Assembly: GCA_964628455.1 (NCBI GenBank)
Contig: CAZVPD010000066.1
Span: 1 to 19,008 of the forward strand
Reading direction: 5' to 3'
Length of the DNA: 19,008 nt
Origin: JAQVWU01 sp964628455
GTDB lineage: Bacteria > Bacillota > Clostridia > Oscillospirales > CAG-272
Of this stretch, positions 14,267 through 19,008 are shown piece by piece; position 1 is the first letter of the stretch, and every line of letters starts with the position of its first letter. The translations under genes and the position numbers were made by a program. Under the pieces are notes generated by a model. It saw nothing but the letters and a program-made list of their open reading frames with translations. It had not been told where the DNA came from and searched no databases.

Positions 14267-16318
14267 TTAAATCAGCGGCGGCAGCGTCACCGGCGTGCCG
14301 TATGCGGCCGTATAGGTCTTCCGGCCGGTTTTCACGCTGTATGAATTTTCATCGAGTTCGATGTCGAAAAGATGTCCCCTGAGCCTGAAGTTCGACGCCT
14401 TCATGGTTTTCGCGGGGCGTTTTGCGGCCGGGCTGACCGTCACCGTGCCGTCGAAAGCCGCGGACACGCCGAACAGGTCGAACAATATCCCCTGCGCGCA
14501 GGAAACGGAACCGATCGTCGCCTGCAGCGGGGTGTCTTCCCTGCAGGCGATCATATTGGCCGCGAAGGAGTCCCCCATGTAGGGCGTGCGCTCCCCCCAC
14601 CAGAGCACGCGGCTCAGGATTCCGCACGCGAGGTCACCGTAACCCGCCCCGTAAAGCCGGGAAGCGACAGCGGGGACGAAAAGCGTGCAGATGCCCCCTC
14701 CGCCGTTGTCGATGTCCTCCTGGTCATAGGCCGGGTCAAGCTTCGACATGCTGTGGAGCCCGTAAGGCGACAGAAATTCCTCTTCGTTCAGGTGCGCCGC
14801 CAGACGCCGGCGCGTTTCTTCGCCGGTCACCGGGCTGCCGAAGAATTTATACATCTGGACGGTATAACGCGTCTCCCGCACGCCGTCCGAAATAAAATCA
14901 TACCATCCGGCCTCTTCGTTCCAGAGTTCTTTCAGCGCCTCCTTCAGCTCCGCGGCGCGTTCGGTAAGCCGTTCGTCGGGCTCTCCCGCAAGGACCGTGA
15001 GTTCATACGCGCGCATATAGCTCATATATCGCCGGGCGTTCAGGTCGGGCATGACCCCTTTGTAGTTCGGTTCATGCCGCAGTTCCAGGTGGCTTTTTCC
15101 GGCTTCGCCGTAATCGGTCAGCCCGGCCGGCTTTGCGGGGTCGTCGCCGGCATACGCGTGGACGAGCATCCAGCCGAGGACGGTATGTTCGCCGGCCTGC
15201 TCCCGCAGAAAAGCCGCGTCCCCCGTGTGCTTCACATGGTAATAGACCATGGCGATGATTTTTTCCTGATTGACGGGATACCATGGTCCGCAGGCCTTTC
15301 CGTCGACCGGCATGACGGCATAGGACCTAGTGAGGTCGTTTTGCAGAAAAGCTTTGATCTCGTTCTTATTCGTCAGGGGGTCCGCGACCGGGTGCAGCAT
15401 CATTCCGCCGCTGTAGTCCCAGAGATAGGAGCACATGCAGCCGCCGGTCACGCTTCCGGTGCTGTACCAGGGCGACTGAGCGAGTTCGGGTATTTCCCAC
15501 CGGTTCAGGAGATAGGTCACGAGGGACCTGTAATAGAACGCGTTCAGGGCGGGGTCGTCGCTTTCAAAGGAGGGCAGCGCGGAAAAAAGGCGGACGCACT
15601 CCGACTCCAGCCGGCCGAAGGCGTCCTCCATGCACTGCTCCTGCCTTCCGCAGACCGAGGCGCATTCCCTCTCCGCTTCCGCAAGCCTTCCCGTATGGAG
15701 CGTGAAATAGCAGACCGCCGTTTCCCCGGCACGCAGCGGAAGCGTGTTTTCCCATAGATGCGCCCGGCCGAACAGCTTCATTCCCGGCAGCGAGGAGGAG
15801 AGGACCCAGCCGCTTTCTCCGCCGGCATCCGCCGCGCGGAGGGTGACGCCGTCCGACACGACCGAAGCGGGAGAAGGGCGCGTTGCGCCGGGAACGGAAA
15901 ACTCCCAGTTTCCGGTATATTCCGTGTTCCCCGAAAAGAGGACCTGCAGCGGAACCTCGGAGTCGGCGCCGCGGTTGGTCAGCGCGACCTTGAGGATCAC
16001 GGCGCGCATACCGCCGGGAACGGCGGTCACGCTTTCAGCCGCGAGCGTTCCGCACATACCCCGCCGGTACAGGGCATTCGGCAGCCAGTCCCAGGACTGC
16101 GCCCTGATTTTTTCACCGCCGAAGCGGATGTCAAGGCCGAAAGCCGTGTTGCTCCACGGGCAGGCCTGCAGGTTTCTCAGCCCGCACACCGAGGAGGGCG
16201 GCGTCAGCACCGAAAGGCGGCTGCCCGCGATGCCCAGGTCCTTGTCGTTCAGAATGCAGTTTTCACCCGGGAAACGGAAGATATTCCCGGAAAACGCGCT
16301 GTGCTTTATGCTTTTCAT
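14267..16318 (-). CDS. Six-hairpin (alpha/alpha)6 glycosidase-like protein
   Basis: A 683-aa protein with an N-terminal beta-sandwich-like region (1 to about 240) and an alpha/alpha-barrel-type region (about 250-620), as in MGH1/GH63/trehalase-like hydrolases. Features seen are a YLWDYSGGMMLHP strand-loop with Asp301, a GPWYPVNQEK turn, a YDQEDIDNGGGGICTLFVP block (531-549) and a GERTPYMGDSFAANM segment (575-589). No known GH family was matched with certainty. There is no signal peptide, so it should be cytosolic. Its start is one base after the stop codon of the binding-protein gene, with GGAG nine bases upstream, so the two are tightly coupled. With GH31 downstream, a role in dismantling a branched oligosaccharide is likely, but the bond cleaved is unknown. 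Confidence 0.75.
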   Translation of the reverse strand: MKSIKHSAFSGNIFRFPGENCILNDKDLGIAGSRLSVLTPPSSVCGLRNLQACPWSNTAFGLDIRFGGEKIRAQSWDWLPNALYRRGMCGTLAAESVTAVPGGMRAVILKVALTNRGADSEVPLQVLFSGNTEYTGNWEFSVPGATRPSPASVVSDGVTLRAADAGGESGWVLSSSLPGMKLFGRAHLWENTLPLRAGETAVCYFTLHTGRLAEAERECASVCGRQEQCMEDAFGRLESECVRLFSALPSFESDDPALNAFYYRSLVTYLLNRWEIPELAQSPWYSTGSVTGGCMCSYLWDYSGGMMLHPVADPLTNKNEIKAFLQNDLTRSYAVMPVDGKACGPWYPVNQEKIIAMVYYHVKHTGDAAFLREQAGEHTVLGWMLVHAYAGDDPAKPAGLTDYGEAGKSHLELRHEPNYKGVMPDLNARRYMSYMRAYELTVLAGEPDERLTERAAELKEALKELWNEEAGWYDFISDGVRETRYTVQMYKFFGSPVTGEETRRRLAAHLNEEEFLSPYGLHSMSKLDPAYDQEDIDNGGGGICTLFVPAVASRLYGAGYGDLACGILSRVLWWGERTPYMGDSFAANMIACREDTPLQATIGSVSCAQGILFDLFGVSAAFDGTVTVSPAAKRPAKTMKASNFRLRGHLFDIELDENSYSVKTGRKTYTAAYGTPVTLPPLI

Positions 16319-16319
16319 G

Positions 16320-17789
16320 TTATTCGGCTCCGTAAAGACCGGCCAGCGCTTCCGCTTCGGACCGGATCTTCTCTTCGATGGAAGCGATTTTCGCCGCGAA
16401 GCCGGTGTTTTTTTCCACGGATTCGCGGAGCGCGGTTTTTATTCCGCCCATATCAAAGGCATATCCGAGATCCAGCGTCAGGCTGTCCGCCGCAAGCCGC
16501 AGCATTTCGACGGAATCTTCATCGCGGGTCAGCTTGGTCAGCAGCGTGTTTTCAAACGCTTCGGGAATGCCTTTGTAGCGCGAAAGCGCGGTCATGGCTT
16601 CGGTAAATAATCCAATGTCTTCCAGAGACTGTTCCGGCAGCGTTTTCGGGACCGTCAGCGCCGCCAGAGCCGCGCAGTTCGCGTTGGCGTAATAGTTTTT
16701 TTGTTCCCCGTCGTATTTCGGCAGAGGCAGGACGCCGTAATCGTCCTCGCAGTCCCTGAATGTGGTCAGGTCGATCACCACCATGCAGTTGAAAAGCGCG
16801 TTCCCGCTCATAAAGGAATTGTTGGGGCCGTATGTGTCTTTCTTATACGTGGAGGCATCCACGTCGGCGGACGCGAACATGCCGCCGAGTTTTTCGATGA
16901 CGGTGTATGCCCTGTCCGTCGTGCAGTTTATAACCGGCCCGCCGTCCGCCATGGAAACCAGCGTCTGTCCGCAGCCGTAATAAAACGAATGCACAGCGGT
17001 AGAATCGCAGTTGAGCCCGAAAAAGTCGCCGGTCCCGATCATCCCGTCCCCGTCCGTATCGGCTGCCGCGTCTTTGATCAAAGCCAGAAACCGATCCAGC
17101 GTCCACTTCCCCTCCCTTACGTCGGCGTAAGGATAAGTCAGCCCCCTGTCATCGAATTTCCGGAGATTGAAAATCAGCACGTTGGCGGACAGCATATTCC
17201 GGGGTGAAAAATCGCCTACGCCCAGGTAACGGACCCCGGAGACGGCAAACGCGTCCGCGATATTCCGGTTCCACCACGGATTTGAAAAATCGAGGTGCGG
17301 AACACGCGCCAGATCAAACAGAAAACCCTTGTTCATCATCGGGATCGACGTCGCGGTCACGCTTCCGATCAGAACGTCAAAACTGTCGTCCGCCGCTGTC
17401 ACCGACTTTGACGCGCTGCCGTAAAGCAGTCCTTCGTCCGTTTCCTTCAGGATATACAGGATGCGGGCGTTGAATTTCGTCTCCAGCATCCTGTCCCTTT
17501 CCCACAGTGCGTCGTTGACGATATCGGCGGTCATGTGCTCTTCCGGCGCCGTCTGCGCGTAAATGGTGCCGTTGATGCTGTTGGATGTCATGACGCGCAT
17601 CGTTCTGCCGTCCATATCGGCGTTTTCAAACCTGTCCAGGATATTGAGCGCGGACAGTTCGGGTTCGGTCTCCGCTTCCGTCCCGGCCGTCACGCCGTCC
17701 GCGGCTTCTTCCCCGGCCTCCGCGCAGGCCGTAAACGACATGAACGCAAACAGGAAAGCAAAAACAAAGGCAGTTGTTCTTCCGGTCAT
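16320..17789 (-). CDS. Extracellular sugar-type solute-binding lipoprotein, first gene of the carbohydrate operon
   Basis: A 489-aa lipoprotein that should bind an oligosaccharide outside the membrane for ABC import. A hydrophobic signal peptide ends in FTAC with lipid-anchored Cys22, followed by an acidic Glu/Thr linker. Shared motifs with the lipoprotein at 196-1650 are LDFSNPWW (166-173), GKWTLDRFLALI (227-238) and a perfect EF-hand-like loop, DTDGDGMIGTGD (244-255; D1, D3, D5 and D12 all present). GGAGGGG before ATG 17789 marks the start. It heads an operon followed by three enzymes without export signals, so it probably supplies their substrate. No permease or ATPase genes are adjacent, suggesting a shared permease elsewhere. 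Confidence 0.9.
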   Translation of the reverse strand: MTGRTTAFVFAFLFAFMSFTACAEAGEEAADGVTAGTEAETEPELSALNILDRFENADMDGRTMRVMTSNSINGTIYAQTAPEEHMTADIVNDALWERDRMLETKFNARILYILKETDEGLLYGSASKSVTAADDSFDVLIGSVTATSIPMMNKGFLFDLARVPHLDFSNPWWNRNIADAFAVSGVRYLGVGDFSPRNMLSANVLIFNLRKFDDRGLTYPYADVREGKWTLDRFLALIKDAAADTDGDGMIGTGDFFGLNCDSTAVHSFYYGCGQTLVSMADGGPVINCTTDRAYTVIEKLGGMFASADVDASTYKKDTYGPNNSFMSGNALFNCMVVIDLTTFRDCEDDYGVLPLPKYDGEQKNYYANANCAALAALTVPKTLPEQSLEDIGLFTEAMTALSRYKGIPEAFENTLLTKLTRDEDSVEMLRLAADSLTLDLGYAFDMGGIKTALRESVEKNTGFAAKIASIEEKIRSEAEALAGLYGAE

Positions 17790-17839
17790 CTTTCCCCTCC
17801 GAAAACATTTGATTTTTTTCGCTGGGCGTCTGTAATCCG

Positions 17840-17868
17840 ATTATACAGCGGCGCCCGGGCTTTGTCAA
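17840..17868 (-). promoter_or_regulatory. Consensus sigma-A promoter for the carbohydrate operon
   Basis: TTGACA (complement of 17863-17868) and TATAAT (complement of 17840-17845) are both perfect and separated by exactly 17 bases. The transcript would start near 17833, about 44 bases before the start codon at 17789. A CCGATT/AATCGG pair overlaps both elements, so repression by a bound regulator is plausible. Confidence 0.85.
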
Positions 17869-17926
17869 TCGGCTCTAAAAATAACTTACCGCCGGCAGAC
17901 TTTTTTATAAAAAATCGGTCCGGACG

Positions 17927-17955
17927 TTGATAATCCGCAAACGATGTATTATAAT
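17927..17955 (+). promoter_or_regulatory. Sigma-A promoter for the FAD-dependent oxidoreductase gene
   Basis: TTGATA (17927-17932, 5 of 6) and a perfect TATAAT (17950-17955) are separated by 17 bases. The transcript would start near 17962, giving a leader of about 45 bases before the start at 18007. Confidence 0.75.
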
Positions 17956-18006
17956 ACAGTCAGCAGAACCGGAATCGGTATTGCATAGTTTCGGAAAGGT
18001 TTTACC

Positions 18007-19008
18007 ATGGAATTTATCATCGAACCCGCGAAAAAAGTCCCGGTGTGCGCGTCCGCCGACATTTGCGTCGTCGGAGGTTCGGCGACAGGCGTCTTTGCCG
18101 CCGTGCGCGCAGCCCGTCTGGGCGCAAAAGTGATCCTGATCGAAAAAGCCGGTTCACTCGGGGGAACCGCGGCAAACGGGCTGGTCAACGTCTGGCATTC
18201 GTTTTATGACACGGAAGGGAAGAAACAGATCATCGCGGGTCTTTCGCAGGAAGTCATCGAAAGACTCGAAAAACTCGGTGAGACCGGCGGCGACATCCGC
18301 GGCTCACATTTCTTCAATCCGAACGAACTGAAAACGGAACTCGACCTGCTGCTTTCGGAAAACAAAATCCGATGCCTCCTTCACACCTTCTACGCGGGCT
18401 TATCCGCCGAAGGGGACAGCATCGGTCATATCTTCATCGAAAACAAGGACGGCAGAAGCGCCGTGAAGGCCGGCTTTTTTATCGACGCGACCGGCGACGG
18501 CGACCTTGCCCGCGATCTCGGCATCGAATCCTTCCGGAACGAAAATATCCAGCCGCCGTCCGCCTGCTTTCTGATGCAGGGAAACGCGGACGGAATCGGC
18601 ATACAGGACCTTTTCCGGAAATACGGAGCCGGAAATCCGCTCAAGGACGACTGGGGATGGAGCTGCCGTGTCCCGGGACTGGACAACGTCACGATGCAGG
18701 CGGCGTCGCATGTGTTCGGCCGGGACTGTTCGGACGCCGAAGACCTGTCGGCGGCGGAGGCGGAAGGACGGCGGCAGATGCGCGACATCGTGAAAATGCT
18801 GCGCGGACACGGCAGACCCGGCGAAAATTACCGGATCGCGGCTTCCTGCGCGCACATAGGCATACGCGAAACGAACCACTACCGCACCGCCTGGCAGGCC
18901 CGCGAGCTGCCTCTTCTGCTCGGGGAGCGCTACGAAGACGCCGTTCTGAGCGGCACATACGGAGTCGACATCCATCACGCGGGACGGGGGATCACGTTCA
19001 AATATTTC
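18007..19008 (+). CDS. FAD-dependent oxidoreductase (FAD_oxidored-like), 3' end beyond the window
   Basis: 334 codons are present and the frame is still open at the window edge. It has an N-terminal dinucleotide motif, ADICVVGGSATGVFAAVRAARLG (about 18-40), then an IEK-x-GSLGG turn, a later FIDATGDGDLAR motif (about 158-169) and SCAHIGIRETNHYRT (about 279-293), matching the GIREsrr region of the FAD-dependent oxidoreductase family found beside sugar-use genes. The usual ERRR-like residues there are replaced by ETNH. GAAAGG seven bases before ATG supports the start. It is transcribed divergently from the carbohydrate operon, with its own promoter and shared candidate operator hexamers. Substrate is unknown, and whether it acts on a sugar is inference. 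Confidence 0.85.
   Translation, partial: MEFIIEPAKKVPVCASADICVVGGSATGVFAAVRAARLGAKVILIEKAGSLGGTAANGLVNVWHSFYDTEGKKQIIAGLSQEVIERLEKLGETGGDIRGSHFFNPNELKTELDLLLSENKIRCLLHTFYAGLSAEGDSIGHIFIENKDGRSAVKAGFFIDATGDGDLARDLGIESFRNENIQPPSACFLMQGNADGIGIQDLFRKYGAGNPLKDDWGWSCRVPGLDNVTMQAASHVFGRDCSDAEDLSAAEAEGRRQMRDIVKMLRGHGRPGENYRIAASCAHIGIRETNHYRTAWQARELPLLLGERYEDAVLSGTYGVDIHHAGRGITFKYF

Larger units (their letters stand above)
17837..17978. promoter_or_regulatory. Four-copy AATCGG/CCGATT hexamer cluster (candidate operator)
   Basis: CCGATT at 17837-17842 overlaps the -10 of the carbohydrate operon promoter, AATCGG at 17867-17872 overlaps its -35, and further AATCGG(T) copies lie at 17913-17918, upstream of the -35 for the divergent oxidoreductase gene, and 17973-17978, in its leader. 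About 0.1 copies would be expected by chance in the 217-base gap, so the cluster may bind a regulator controlling both promoters. The factor is unknown. Confidence 0.4.

Noticed and set aside
14372..15757. A 461-codon open frame on the plus strand, antisense to the six-hairpin glycosidase gene.
   Set aside because: It has no recognisable family and low-complexity Arg/Pro/His-rich sequence, and it lies opposite a well-supported gene. GC-rich codons on one strand commonly leave such frames open on the other.
18400..18978. A 192-codon minus-strand open frame near the right edge.
   Set aside because: It is antisense to the FAD-dependent oxidoreductase, which has clear cofactor motifs, a ribosome-binding site and a promoter.

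Overview
The window looks like a chromosomal stretch from a Gram-positive, Clostridia-type anaerobe, probably from a gut or other plant-polymer-rich habitat. The reasons are consensus sigma-A promoters (TTGACA-17-TATAAT), strong Shine-Dalgarno sites (AAAGGAG), two lipoprotein sugar-binding proteins with lipobox cysteines, several glycoside hydrolases without signal peptides, and tandem UroD-like methyltransferase genes of a kind often expanded in uncultured Clostridia. The taxonomic call is inference. No rRNA, tRNA, CRISPR array, insertion sequence or phage gene was seen.

Layout. (1) 1-3991, minus strand: the first 17 codons of an unidentified gene (start at 53), a lipoprotein solute-binding protein (196-1650), and a GH36-like alpha-galactosidase (1829-3991), with a nested inverted repeat in the gap between the last two. 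(2) 4103-6282, plus strand: two tandem UroD/MtaA-like methyltransferase-family genes behind a clear promoter; the first is broken by a single-base frameshift. (3) 6318-9864, minus strand: a tight four-gene redox operon, in order of transcription an NTF2/SnoaL-like protein, a short-chain dehydrogenase, a CrtI/retinol-saturase-like FAD oxidoreductase (also broken by a one-base frameshift) and a flavodoxin. (4) 9966-17789, minus strand: a carbohydrate operon of solute-binding lipoprotein, six-hairpin glycosidase-like enzyme, kinase-like/phosphomannose-isomerase-like fusion and GH31 alpha-xylosidase-like enzyme, driven by a perfect consensus promoter. (5) 18007 to the end, plus strand: the start of a FAD-dependent oxidoreductase, divergent from the carbohydrate operon and with its own near-consensus promoter.

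How it may work together. The two lipoproteins would capture oligosaccharides outside the cell. No permease or ATPase genes are in the window, so import must use components encoded elsewhere. GH36, GH31 and the six-hairpin enzyme lack export signals, so they would trim imported oligosaccharides in the cytoplasm, and the isomerase-like protein may handle a released sugar. The UroD-like pair and the redox operon form separate modules with no visible link to sugar use.

Most notable: two genes each interrupted by what looks like loss of one base in a homopolymer (4626-4630 and 7838-7841), the four-gene redox operon, and a cluster of four AATCGG/CCGATT hexamers across the divergent promoters at 17837-17978. 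All coding space is accounted for and no gene-free stretch exceeds 300 bases.
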